The notes beneath the pieces were generated by a model, which was given only the letters and a program-made list of their open reading frames with translations, had not been told where the DNA came from and made no database searches. From Hyphomicrobium_A sp963817485 (lineage in GTDB: Bacteria > Pseudomonadota > Alphaproteobacteria > Rhizobiales > Hyphomicrobiaceae): a DNA stretch of 64,000 bases. Shown piece after piece: positions 18,860 through 26,652 of this stretch (position 1 is the stretch's first letter; every line of letters begins with the position of its first letter). Made by a program: the position numbers and the translations under genes. The stretch covers positions 40,580 through 104,579 of the forward strand of contig CAWFOR010000009.1 of assembly GCA_963817485.1 (NCBI GenBank). The letters are read 5' to 3'.

Positions 18860-19747
18860 ATGCCAAGCCAAGCAACGCAGGCGACAAAGGACCCGAATGC
18901 TACCGCGGCCGGCACCTTCAGGATTGGCGGCGAGGTCGCGGTCCACCGTCTCGGCTTCGGCGCCATGCGCATCACCGGGCGCGGCATCTGGGGCGAGCCC
19001 GTCGACCGCGCGGAGGCGCTGCGCACGCTGCGGCGCATCCCTGAGCTGGGTGTCAACTTCATCGACACCGCCGACAGCTACGGCCCGGATGTGTCGGAAC
19101 GGCTCATCCGCGAGGCGCTGCATCCCTACAAGGGCCTGTTCGTCGCCACCAAAGCCGGGCTCACGCGCCCCGGTCCCGATGCGTGGGTGTCGAACGGCCG
19201 GCCCGAATACCTCCTGGCCGAGGCGCAAAAGAGCCTCGCCAACCTCGGCGTCGGGCGGATCGACCTCTGGCAATTGCACCGCATCGACCCGAAGGTGCCG
19301 CGGCAGGAGCAGTTCGACACCATCAAGCAGTTGCTCGACAAGAAGGTCATCCGCTTCGCGGGCTTGAGCGAGGTCTCGGTCGAGGACATCGAGGCGGCGT
19401 CGAAGGTGTTCCCCGTCGCAACCGTGCAGAACCGCTATAACCTCGTCGACCGCGCAGCCGAGGACGTGCTCGAGCATTGCGAGAAGCACGGCATCGGCTT
19501 CATCCCGTGGTTTCCACTCGGCGCCGGCGGGCTCGCGAAATCGAAATCGACGCTCGCCGCCGTCGCCGAGCGCTATGGCGCCACCGCGGGGCAGATCGCG
19601 CTCGCGTGGCTGCTCAAACGCAGCCCCGTCATGCTGCCGATCCCGGGCACCTCGAAGGTGGCGCACCTGCAGGAGAACGTCGCTGCGGCCGCCATCGAGC
19701 TGTCCGACGCCGACTTCGCCGAGCTCGACCGCGCGGGCCGCGCTTAA
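18860..19747 (+). CDS. Aldo/keto reductase
   Basis: A 295-residue TIM-barrel oxidoreductase. The catalytic tetrad is visible: Asp and Tyr in NFIDTADSYGPDVSE, Lys in FVATKAGLTRPG, His in DLWQLHRIDPKV. The NADPH-binding end has IPGTSKVAHLQENVAA. This is a typical soluble bacterial AKR (YdbC/YdhF-like branch) reducing aldehydes or ketones; the substrate is unknown. Complete, with its start 19 bases after AAAGGACC. It converges with small genes at 19.8 kb. Confidence 0.88.
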   Translation: MPSQATQATKDPNATAAGTFRIGGEVAVHRLGFGAMRITGRGIWGEPVDRAEALRTLRRIPELGVNFIDTADSYGPDVSERLIREALHPYKGLFVATKAGLTRPGPDAWVSNGRPEYLLAEAQKSLANLGVGRIDLWQLHRIDPKVPRQEQFDTIKQLLDKKVIRFAGLSEVSVEDIEAASKVFPVATVQNRYNLVDRAAEDVLEHCEKHGIGFIPWFPLGAGGLAKSKSTLAAVAERYGATAGQIALAWLLKRSPVMLPIPGTSKVAHLQENVAAAAIELSDADFAELDRAGRA

Positions 19748-19787
19748 TGGGGCATCTCTGAGGCCGGTCCGAGGGAGCCCGGCGCCA

Positions 19788-19979
19788 CTACTTCGCCAGC
19801 GCCTCGCGCTCCTTCAAAAGCGCGTCGAGCCGCGCCTGCTGGTCGGCGATGCGGTCGGCGGTGCGCGACTCGTCCGCGGCACCCGAGTAGGCCGCGGCCT
19901 GCTCCACGAGCTCGCGCAAATTATCGCGGAGGATGGCTATGCGCTGGTCGAGATCGGCGAGCGCTTCGGGGTCGGCCAT
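19788..19979 (-). CDS. Small coiled-coil protein
   Basis: A 63-residue protein, MADPEALADLDQRIAILRDN and then ADQQARLDALLKEREALAK, which is nearly all helical with heptad spacing. GAGGAAC lies before the ATG. Function unknown; probably a short coiled-coil dimer. Confidence 0.6.
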   Translation of the reverse strand: MADPEALADLDQRIAILRDNLRELVEQAAAYSGAADESRTADRIADQQARLDALLKEREALAK

Positions 19980-20031
19980 GTGGGGTTCCTCGTGTCGTTG
20001 CGAGTTTCTGAGATTGCTTATGCCAACGGCG

Positions 20032-20289
20032 CTAGCGGCGCCAGCGCCGGCGGTCCGCGCGATAGGCGCCGCTATTGGCCCCATGGCGGATCTGCTGGCA
20101 GAAGGCGTTGCGCGTCCCGCTGAGGCAACCCCAGCGCTCGAGCAGCTCCGCGTCATAGGCGCTGACGGGACCGCCGGCGCGAGCGTTGCCGCGCGCATTC
20201 TCGACGTCCCAGATGGTGTCGGCACGGACGGCTCCACCTGAAGCCATCAGTACGGACAGCGCTGCCGCCGCCAGTGTTGTTCTGTGCAT
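20032..20289 (-). CDS. Small secreted protein (VENAR type)
   Basis: An 85-residue protein with a signal peptide (MHRTTLAAAALSVLMASGGA). The mature part has IWDVENARGNARAGGPVSAY, then DAELLERWGCLSG, and a basic C-terminus with two more Cys-region residues (NAFCQQIRHG). The VENAR..R.G...S..D.E.L.R.G pattern is shared with the protein at 8638-8919. Periplasmic; role unknown. Confidence 0.65.
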   Translation of the reverse strand: MHRTTLAAAALSVLMASGGAVRADTIWDVENARGNARAGGPVSAYDAELLERWGCLSGTRNAFCQQIRHGANSGAYRADRRRWRR

Positions 20290-20368
20290 GTCCAGCTCCG
20301 GCGGTTAAGCAATCACTGAAGCATAGCTGGGAATAGCAGAACCTTAAGCCAAGGACCCGTAGTTACGC

Positions 20369-20398
20369 AAAAAAAGAGCGCCGGCGAGTGGCCGGCGC
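20369..20398 (-). terminator. Strong intrinsic terminator
   Basis: Read on the minus strand: GCGCCGGC (20398-20391), loop of 5, GCCGGCGC (20385-20378), then TC and seven T (20375-20369). It ends the SDR transcript 28 bases after its stop codon. Confidence 0.85.
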
Positions 20399-20425
20399 CC
20401 CGTATCATTGCCTTAGCGGGCGGAC

Positions 20426-21172
20426 TTAGCGGAAGCCGCCCGAAGCGGCGATGCGCTCGCCCGTCAGCCACGCGGATGCGTCGGAAGCAAGAAATACCGC
20501 CACCTGTGCGATGTCGTCGGGCTGGCCGAGACGGCCAAGCGGCGTACCCGCCACGATCTGCTTCTCGAAGTCGCTGCCGACCATCCCGATGTCGTGCGTG
20601 CCTTCCGTCTCGACGCCTCCCGGCGCGATGACGTTGACTCGGATCTTGCGCGGCGCGAGCTCGCGCGACAGCCCAATTGTCAACGTATCGATGGCGCCCT
20701 TGGTCGAGGAATAGATCGATGAATTCGGTACCGGGCTGGTGCTCGCGACCGAGCTCATGTTGATGACGCTGCCGCTGCCGTTGAAGTGGTTGAGCGCCTC
20801 CTTGGTGGCGAGCAGCGTGCCGAGCACGTTGATGTTGAACTCGCGGTGGAACTCATCCTCGGTGACGTCCTGAAGCGGCGCGAAGCGAAATACGCCGGCG
20901 TTATTGACGAGCACGTCGAGCTTGCCGAACGCGCGTTTGGTCTCCTCGAAGAGCTGCTTCACCTCGTCGGCTTTCGATACGTCGGCCTTGACGGCGATAG
21001 CCTTGCCGCCCTCCTTTTTGATCTCGGCGACGACCTTATCCGCCCCCTCGCGACTGGAGGCATAGTTGACGACAACCGAGGCGCCGGCTGCGCCGAAGCG
21101 TTTTGCAATTCCTGCGCCGATACCTTTGGAGGCACCGGTCACAACGGCGACTTTGCCTGTGAGCTCACCCAT
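20426..21172 (-). CDS. SDR family oxidoreductase
   Basis: A 248-residue classical short-chain dehydrogenase. The cofactor site TGASKGIGAGIAKRFGAAGA, the NNAG motif (VLVNNAGVF), the catalytic Ser (INMSSVAS) and YSSTK (Tyr-x-x-x-Lys) are all present. NYASS after the second strand suggests NADP(H). It most resembles glucose/3-oxoacyl reductase-like SDRs (FabG-like); the substrate is unknown. An ArsR-type regulator gene lies just upstream in the same direction, and a palindrome sits between them, so expression is probably controlled by that regulator. A strong terminator follows. Confidence 0.88.
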   Translation of the reverse strand: MGELTGKVAVVTGASKGIGAGIAKRFGAAGASVVVNYASSREGADKVVAEIKKEGGKAIAVKADVSKADEVKQLFEETKRAFGKLDVLVNNAGVFRFAPLQDVTEDEFHREFNINVLGTLLATKEALNHFNGSGSVINMSSVASTSPVPNSSIYSSTKGAIDTLTIGLSRELAPRKIRVNVIAPGGVETEGTHDIGMVGSDFEKQIVAGTPLGRLGQPDDIAQVAVFLASDASAWLTGERIAASGGFR

Positions 21173-21207
21173 CTCGATCTCCCTTTGCTGCGATCCTCGA
21201 TTCGATA

Positions 21208-21225
21208 CTTAGACAACTATCTAAG
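21208..21225. promoter_or_regulatory. Putative ArsR-type operator
   Basis: CTTAGA-CAACTA-TCTAAG is a perfect 6-bp inverted repeat with a 6-base centre, 36 bases before the SDR start and 41 bases after the ArsR gene. The spacing and TTAGA/TCTAA arms fit ArsR-family operators. Confidence 0.55.
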
Positions 21226-21265
21226 CGATGGATCGAAGGGTTCAATGGGCCGCGCAAGGCGGCGG

Positions 21266-21559
21266 CTAAATTGTCGCAAGCTGGTCGAGATAGGCTTTCA
21301 GAACAGGGCGTTGCACGGCAAGCCGCATGAACTTGCCCTCGCGCGTGATCGAGATCAGCCCCGCCGTTTCCAGTTCCTTGATGTGGTGCGACAGCGTCGC
21401 CGGGCTCACCTCGTGCGTCTCGATGAGCGTCGCACACGGCAACGTCCCCGTGCACGCCCCGATCTGCTTCAGGATCTGCAGGCGGCGCGGCTCCGCGAGT
21501 GCGCGCGCTATCTGCTCGCACTGCTTTTCGGTGAGACGGACGTGCTCGGATTCTGCCAT
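21266..21559 (-). CDS. ArsR-family transcriptional regulator
   Basis: A 97-residue winged-helix protein: RALAEPRRLQILKQIGACTG, then the recognition region HEVSPATLSHHIKELETAGL and the wing ISITREGKFMRLAV. This is the ArsR/SmtB fold. The Cys pair in IGACTGTLPCATL might sense metal or redox but is not at the classic CxC position. It should repress the SDR gene just downstream through the palindrome between them. The start is taken at MAESEHV; no good ribosome site is visible, so it may be leaderless or start elsewhere. Confidence 0.8.
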   Translation of the reverse strand: MAESEHVRLTEKQCEQIARALAEPRRLQILKQIGACTGTLPCATLIETHEVSPATLSHHIKELETAGLISITREGKFMRLAVQRPVLKAYLDQLATI

Positions 21560-21638
21560 GGAGGAAACGTAAGCGTTGCGGGTTTCGGAATCCAGACCGC
21601 CGGACGCGGCACAACATGGACGCGCAAGGTTCTCGGGC

Positions 21639-22487
21639 TCACGCGGCAGCTGGCGTGGAAGCGTCGGCCAGCTCCGCCACCGCCACGTCACCGTCGGTCA
21701 CGTAGTGGTTGACGTGATGGTTGGTCACCGGTGTGCCCGCCTCGACCTGCTGCACCTCGCCGATCGCGTTCGCGCCTTTCAGCGCGGCGATAACGAAGTC
21801 GCGCTCGGCGTTGGTGTCGGCGTCGGTCGCGTGCGTGATCTGAAACGTCAGGCGCGTCAGCCCGATCCCGGTATCCTTGGTGGCGGCGCCCACCCACACG
21901 ACGCTTTCGCCCGCGCCCGGGCGGTCCGTGTTGAGCCAGAAGCTCGCGGTGTCGGGCCCAGCCGGCACGTGCGCGAGGCTCTTGCCCCAGAAGCGCACGT
22001 GGTGGCGCCGCCGCGGGCTGTCGCCGATCGCCTTCTGAAATCCGATGTCCTGACCGCGGCCGAACAGGAACAGCGTGCTGAACGGCGCGGTCGGATAGGG
22101 CCGCGAGAGCACGAACGCCTTCACCATCCGCCACGAGGAGGAAAGATTGAGCTTGTCGGCGTCCGCCCAGCCGATCTCCGCAAACGCGGCACGCAGTTGC
22201 TCGGATGTGCCGATGAGCGCGAGGTTGACCGGGTCCGCCGGCAGTCCGTCGGCGGCGACGGTGAAGCTCGGCACGCTGCGAAGCTGCGAGAACTTGAGCC
22301 CCATGCGCACGGCGTATGGCAGGATGACGTAGGCGGCGATGGCGTAGGTCGCAGCGACCGCCAACGCCATGGGCAGCTTCTTGTCCGCCCAGTCGAAGAC
22401 GACGAACGCGATCAGCCAGACGCTGATGGCGCCGATGGCGAAGATCGCGATGCGCTGCAAAGTGCGGATCAGCAGTCCCACGCGCAA
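21639..22487 (-). CDS. LssY_C-domain membrane protein
   Basis: A 282-residue protein with two N-terminal membrane helices (about residues 10-32 and 38-58). From ~75 on it matches the LssY C-terminal domain: NLALIGTSEQLRAAFAEIGW, ADADKLNLSSSWRMVKAFVL, TLFLFGRGQDIGFQKAIGDS and PRRRHHVRFW. In LssY-type proteins this domain follows a PAP2 phosphatase-like part; here only the LssY_C unit with a short anchor is present, as in many proteobacteria. Its biochemical role is not known. Confidence 0.75.
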   Translation of the reverse strand: MRVGLLIRTLQRIAIFAIGAISVWLIAFVVFDWADKKLPMALAVAATYAIAAYVILPYAVRMGLKFSQLRSVPSFTVAADGLPADPVNLALIGTSEQLRAAFAEIGWADADKLNLSSSWRMVKAFVLSRPYPTAPFSTLFLFGRGQDIGFQKAIGDSPRRRHHVRFWGKSLAHVPAGPDTASFWLNTDRPGAGESVVWVGAATKDTGIGLTRLTFQITHATDADTNAERDFVIAALKGANAIGEVQQVEAGTPVTNHHVNHYVTDGDVAVAELADASTPAAA

Positions 22488-22604
22488 AGCCCTTCGAGTT
22501 GTGCCGGCTCCGCAGATTGGAAGCCTCGGAGTAATCCCGTCTTAGCGCATGGTTCGTAGGGTTGCATCCGATCCGAGGACGATCCCAGCGCTCAGGGACA
22601 TTCC

Positions 22605-23705
22605 ATGCCGCAGGCAAGCACGATCGAGAGGAGCGGCACGGCCGCCGGCCTGTCGCTCGCCGCGCTCATCCTGCTCGGCACGCGCTTCACGCAAGGCTTC
22701 ATCTTCTGGGGCGGCGCGACGCGGCGGCTGATCTACGATTTCCACTCCGTCGACGGCGTCGACAAAGCATTGAAGCTCGACTTCGATGCTCCCGGGTTCG
22801 TGGCGGCCAAGCTCACGCACGCGCTCCCCGGTGCACTGTGGGTGCAGGCGCCGATCGAGTGGACGCTGCGCCACCCCGACCTCATCGTCGCCTCGGTGTG
22901 GCTGTGGACGTTCGCCGAGCTTGCCGTCGGTCTCGGCCTCATGCTGGGGCTCGCGACGCGCGCCGCGGCCGTCGGGAGCTTCTGGCTCAACGTCGTCCTC
23001 ATGCTGATCTTCGGCTGGATGGGATCGACCTGCCTCGACGAATGGACCATGGCAGTGTCGGGCGTCGCCATGAGCAGCGCGGTGTTTCTCGCCGGCGGCG
23101 GCGCCTGGTCGCTGGACGAGCGCTATATCGCACCGACCACGTGGGCCCGGCGTACTCCGTGGCTCAACTGGATCTGCAGCGGCCCCCTGCCGGAGGGCGT
23201 GCTGCCCAAGCTCGCGCTGTGGCTCGGCGGCGTGTGCATCGCCTTCACGCTGCTCACCTACCACGTGCTGTTCGGCGCCATCGTTACGCCGCTGCACTCA
23301 CGCGTGAACTTCCACAAGCACGACATCGCGCTGACGCACGCGCAGCTCGCAGCCGATGGTGGCGTGACGTTCGACGCCTACGTCGATGCCGGGCCGGATA
23401 CCGGTGCGGCCTACATCGTCGCGGCGAAGCTGATCGATGCGTCGGGCGCCGTAGTGGCGCGGTGGGATGGCGCGGCGCTCGCGGCACTTCCCGCCGGCGA
23501 AATCCGCAATGTCTACCCCTACGCCTGGGCCTCCAAGTTCAAGCCAGAGACGATCGGCTTCTCCGGCCAGACCGGCGCAAGGGCGGCCATCACGCTGCCG
23601 CCGCCGGCCGGCGCGAAGCTCACGCCCGGCCAGAACTACACCCTCGTCCTCGAAGCCATCGACGGCGCCAAGTGGCAGGCGCCCGTGACCGCAGCGGCGC
23701 GCTAA
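22605..23705 (+). CDS. TQO-like DoxD/DoxA fusion membrane protein
   Basis: A 366-residue protein. Residues ~15-200 form a DoxD-like membrane domain with four or five helices: GTRFTQGFIFWGGATRRLIY, VWLWTFAELAVGLGLMLGLA and FGWMGSTCLDEWTMAVSGVA. Residues ~205-366, after one more helix, form a DoxA-like periplasmic beta domain (PYAWASKFKPETIGFSG, then LTPGQNYTLVLEAIDGAKW). In Acidianus, DoxD and DoxA make thiosulfate:quinone oxidoreductase. In proteobacteria the fused form is common but the activity is rarely shown. No sulfur-oxidation genes are nearby, so a role in thiosulfate oxidation is only a family-based guess. It converges by 4 bp with the next cupin gene. Confidence 0.75.
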   Translation: MPQASTIERSGTAAGLSLAALILLGTRFTQGFIFWGGATRRLIYDFHSVDGVDKALKLDFDAPGFVAAKLTHALPGALWVQAPIEWTLRHPDLIVASVWLWTFAELAVGLGLMLGLATRAAAVGSFWLNVVLMLIFGWMGSTCLDEWTMAVSGVAMSSAVFLAGGGAWSLDERYIAPTTWARRTPWLNWICSGPLPEGVLPKLALWLGGVCIAFTLLTYHVLFGAIVTPLHSRVNFHKHDIALTHAQLAADGGVTFDAYVDAGPDTGAAYIVAAKLIDASGAVVARWDGAALAALPAGEIRNVYPYAWASKFKPETIGFSGQTGARAAITLPPPAGAKLTPGQNYTLVLEAIDGAKWQAPVTAAAR

Positions 23706-24131
23706 TACCCGCCGCTTTCCGCAATGAAGCTCTCCGGCGTGCCGTCGGCCGGATTGACGAAGATGATGTCCTTGGGATCGCGGCGCGGCGTATCGATCGA
23801 CAGGAACACGATCGGCGTCTCGATCATGTCGGGCAGCGCATGCACGATGCCGCGGCGGAAATAGAGAAGCTGGCCCGGGCCGAACTCGGCGATGCGTCGC
23901 CGCGTCCTCCATCCAGAACGTGCCGCGGCCGGAAAACACGTAGAGATACTCGTCGCATCCGGCGTGATAGTGCGGCGGCGTCGGCTTATAGACGCGGAAC
24001 ACGCGCGCGCTCGCCTGCGGCGTATCGGTGAGATAGCGGTCGAGCAGCAGGGTCTTGGCCGCGGCGGGGAACGCGGCCGCAATCTCGGCGATGTCGAAGC
24101 GGCCGGTCGCCGCGGCACTCATCTCGTCCAT
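23702..24131 (-). CDS. Cupin-domain protein (frameshifted)
   Basis: About 142 residues when read across a break. The N-terminal part, RYLTDTPQASARVFRVYKPT and PPHYHAGCDEYLYVFSGRGT, has the cupin metal ligands (His-x-His and Glu). Near 23900 one extra base shifts the frame; the rest reads IAEFGPGQLLYFRRGIVHAL and DTPRRDPKDIIFVNPADGTP in the next frame. The two parts join to a normal single-domain cupin. The start at 24131 follows GAGGAG. Substrate unknown. I regard the break as a probable sequence error. Confidence 0.7.
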
Positions 24132-24176
24132 ATCGAGGCTCCTCCTCGGCGCCGAACGATGGCATAAGCTGCAAGC

Positions 24177-24986
24177 ATGAAAAAAGGCGGCACCATCCGC
24201 GCCGGCATCGGCGGCTGGACCTTCGAGCCCTGGCGCGGCACCTTCTATCCCGAGGGGCTCGCGCACGCCAAGGAGCTCGAGTACGCGAGCGCGCACCTCC
24301 CCACGATCGAGGTCAACGGCACCTTCTACCGCAATCAGGCGCCCAAGACCTTCGCCAAGTGGGCGAGCGAGACGCCCGACAATTTCGTGTTCGCGCTCAA
24401 GGGTCCGCGCTACGCCGTCAACCGCCGCGTGCTGGCGGAGGCGGGAGATTCCATCAAGCGCTTCCTCGATTCCGGGCCGACCCTGCTCGGCGACAAGCTG
24501 GGGCCCATGCTGTGGCAGTTCGCGCCGACGAAAAAGTTCGACGAGGCGGATTTCGCGGCCTTCCTGGAGCTGCTGCCGGCCAAGTTCGACGGGCGCGCGC
24601 TGCGCTACACGGTCGAGGTGCGCCATCCCTCGTTCGTGGTGCCGGCCTTTACGAAGCTCCTGCGCGAGCACGGCGTCGCCGTCACCTTCGCCGAGCACGA
24701 GACCTACCCGGCGCTCGCCGACGTTACCGCCGACTTCGTCTACGCGCGGCTGCAGAAGGGCAAGGACACCGAGAAGGCGGGGTATCCGCCGAAGGCGCTC
24801 GACGCCTGGGCCAAGCGCGTGCGCACCTGGGCCGACGGCGGCGTGCCGTCCGATCTCGACCAGGCCGACGCCAAGCACAAGATGCCGGCCAAGCCGCGCG
24901 ACGTGTTCGTCTACTTCATCCACGAGGGCAAGGTGCGCGCGCCGCACGCGGCCATGGCGCTGATGAGCCGCCTCGACAAAGCCTAA
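24177..24986 (+). CDS. DUF72 family protein
   Basis: A 269-residue TIM-barrel-like protein of the DUF72/YecE family. Signature parts: RAGIGGWTFEPWRGTFYPEG, IEVNGTFYRNQAPKTFAKWA, FVFALKGPRYAVNRR, and later YTVEVRHPSFVVPAFTKLLR and DFVYARLQKG. The family is widespread and its function is unsettled. Complete, divergent from the cupin with a 45-base gap. Confidence 0.85.
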   Translation: MKKGGTIRAGIGGWTFEPWRGTFYPEGLAHAKELEYASAHLPTIEVNGTFYRNQAPKTFAKWASETPDNFVFALKGPRYAVNRRVLAEAGDSIKRFLDSGPTLLGDKLGPMLWQFAPTKKFDEADFAAFLELLPAKFDGRALRYTVEVRHPSFVVPAFTKLLREHGVAVTFAEHETYPALADVTADFVYARLQKGKDTEKAGYPPKALDAWAKRVRTWADGGVPSDLDQADAKHKMPAKPRDVFVYFIHEGKVRAPHAAMALMSRLDKA

Positions 24987-24989
24987 GTT

Positions 24990-25143
24990 GTACCCCTCAC
25001 CCGGTCCGCCATGCTCGGCTGTCGGCCCGACCTCTCCCTCTGGGAGAGGTGGTTCTGCGCGTGCGGCTCTCGCTGAACCTCACCTCTCCCAGGGGGAGAG
25101 GTCGCGAGCGGGCGTCAGCCGCGCGAGCGGGTGAGGGGGAGAC
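24990..25143. repeat. Long imperfect inverted repeat
   Basis: CCCCTCACCCGG at the left pairs with a CGGGTGAGGGG at the right, and inner arms GACCTCTCCC...GGGAGAGG and CCTCTCCC...GGGGAGAGGT form nested hairpins. This sort of CTCACC/CTCTCCC palindrome is a well-known dispersed intergenic element in rhizobia and xanthomonads. It lies between converging genes and may also terminate transcription. Confidence 0.65.
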
Positions 25144-25165
25144 CGCTTTTAGGCTAAGGCCACGC

Positions 25166-25657
25166 CTAGCCCGCGCGGTTGGGCGTGCCCAGGATGTGGC
25201 TCTTGGGCGGCAGCATCACGGTGTCGAAGTCCTGCGTGAACATCGCCGCCGCGAAGAACGCGACCGCGCGCAGCGTCTCCTTGCCGGTGTTGGCGAGGTC
25301 GTGGCGCACGTTCGTCGGCAGCACGAATACGCTGCCGGGCCGCACCGCGTGGACGCTGCCGTCCTCCATTTTCAGCTCGCCGGTGCCGGCGATGATGTAC
25401 TGCGTCTCCTCGGTGGCGTCCGTGTGCCAGCCGAGGTGTCCGCCCGGCTCGATCTCGTAGACGATGGTCGAGGACTGCGTGGCGCCCTTGCCGCCGCAGC
25501 TCGCGAACGCCCCGGCCCAGCGCAACGAGGGATCGCCTTCGCCCCACACCTTGAGCCGCTCGAGCTTGTCGGACGCGACGACAGGGCTTTCAACGCTTTT
25601 TCCGCAGTTGGACTTCGCCGTCGCGCTTGCGTGCGTATCGGTGGATGCAAGTGCCAT
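25166..25657 (-). CDS. Cupin-domain protein
   Basis: A 163-residue single-domain cupin. The first motif is IEPGGHLGWHTDATEETQYI, with His, His and Glu as likely metal ligands, followed by IAGTGELKMEDGSVHAVRPG. The second motif is FVLPTNVRHDLANTGKE, with the last His. The start follows GGAGGAAG. The N-terminal 30 residues are Thr/Ser/Ala-rich. It is complete, in contrast to the frameshifted cupin at 23.7 kb, and is a different subfamily. Substrate unknown. Confidence 0.78.
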   Translation of the reverse strand: MALASTDTHASATAKSNCGKSVESPVVASDKLERLKVWGEGDPSLRWAGAFASCGGKGATQSSTIVYEIEPGGHLGWHTDATEETQYIIAGTGELKMEDGSVHAVRPGSVFVLPTNVRHDLANTGKETLRAVAFFAAAMFTQDFDTVMLPPKSHILGTPNRAG

Positions 25658-25856
25658 GTTCCGCTTCCTCCATGATGGATGTTGGCGGAACGGTAGAACC
25701 TCACGGTTAGGTCGGCGTTGCCGGGCTGCGGCGCATTCGCCTCGAAATGCACCGATGTCGCCACGACGCTCGCGTGCCGCAAAAGACGGACTTGGCCTTG
25801 ACTTGGCAACCGCGGGCGGGCTCTCGTGCAGCGAAACGATCTTCAAGGGGGAACGC

Positions 25857-26223
25857 ATGCGCAGGCCGGCCGCTCGCTCACACAAATATGTCGCACTGAT
25901 TTGCAGCGGCGACCGCACTCGCGCTTCCCGCACGCGCCGACGACGCGCCCTACGTCGGCACGTGGGCGCTCGACATCGCCAACTGCAAGACGCCGCAGGA
26001 CAGCCAGGACGCGCCCCTCGTCATCGCCAAGGACCGCTACGACCAGCACGAGGTGCACTGCACCTTCAAATCGGTCGACGCCAAGGAGAGCGACTACAAG
26101 ATCGCCGGCGACTGCACGGTCGAGGGCAATGCGCAGAGCTACGACTTCACGCTGACGGTCTCGGGCGACACGCTCACCTTCACGGACGAAGCCGGCGCGC
26201 GCGACTTCCTGCGCTGCAAGTAG
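25857..26223 (+). CDS. Secreted hypothetical protein (frameshift in signal peptide)
   Basis: About 121 residues when corrected. AAGGGGG precedes the ATG, which opens MRRPAARSHKYVALI. A run of three T near 25900 then breaks the frame; with two T the sequence continues AAATALALPARADDAPYVGT, completing a signal peptide cleaved before DDAPY. The mature part reads WALDIANCKTPQDSQDAPLV, HCTFKSVDAKESDYKIAGDC and LTVSGDTLTFTDEAGARDFL, with conserved-looking Cys residues. Probably periplasmic, lipocalin-like strand pattern, function unknown. Confidence 0.6.
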
Positions 26224-26336
26224 GTCCGTCAGGCTTGGACCCGCGGCAGTTGCCTCAAATGCATGGGGCCGCGGTTACGCGCGGTTTGCCGCGCTCTGCT
26301 TGCATGCGGGCTCGCGTCCCGACAAGCGAGGTCCCC

Positions 26337-26639
26337 ATGCCCGACAAGATGGCCGATAAGTCCGAGAACCTGTGGTCGAAGTCCGTCACCGAGCACGACC
26401 GCGCCGACGCCATCCCGCCCGGCGTGTTCAAGTCCGGCGATCCCGAAGCGATCGCCGCGGCGCTGCAGAAGGCGGCCGCGGATCCGAGCCGCGGCAGCGA
26501 CGATCCCTACCGCTCGGCCATGTCGATGCTGGATTTCTACATCAACCGCGCGGGCCGCAACCTCTCGGCCAACGAGCGCGCCGCGCTCGAGAAGGCCAAG
26601 ACGGCGCTGCGCCAGCGCTTCGGCAAGATGGAAAGTTGA
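26337..26639 (+). CDS. DUF3175 domain protein
   Basis: A 100-residue protein matching DUF3175: LWSKSVTEHDRADAIPPGVF, KSGDPEAIAAALQKAAADPS and YRSAMSMLDFYINRAGRNLS, then LEKAKTALRQRFGK. The family is small, soluble and uncharacterised, common in rhizobia and Burkholderia. GCGAGG precedes the ATG. It converges with the bactofilin-like gene. Confidence 0.8.
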   Translation: MPDKMADKSENLWSKSVTEHDRADAIPPGVFKSGDPEAIAAALQKAAADPSRGSDDPYRSAMSMLDFYINRAGRNLSANERAALEKAKTALRQRFGKMES

Positions 26640-26652
26640 GACGGTTTGGCGT

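Noticed and set aside
18695..19666. 323-codon minus-strand frame opposite the aldo/keto reductase
   Set aside because: Antisense shadow; the reductase carries the full catalytic tetrad.
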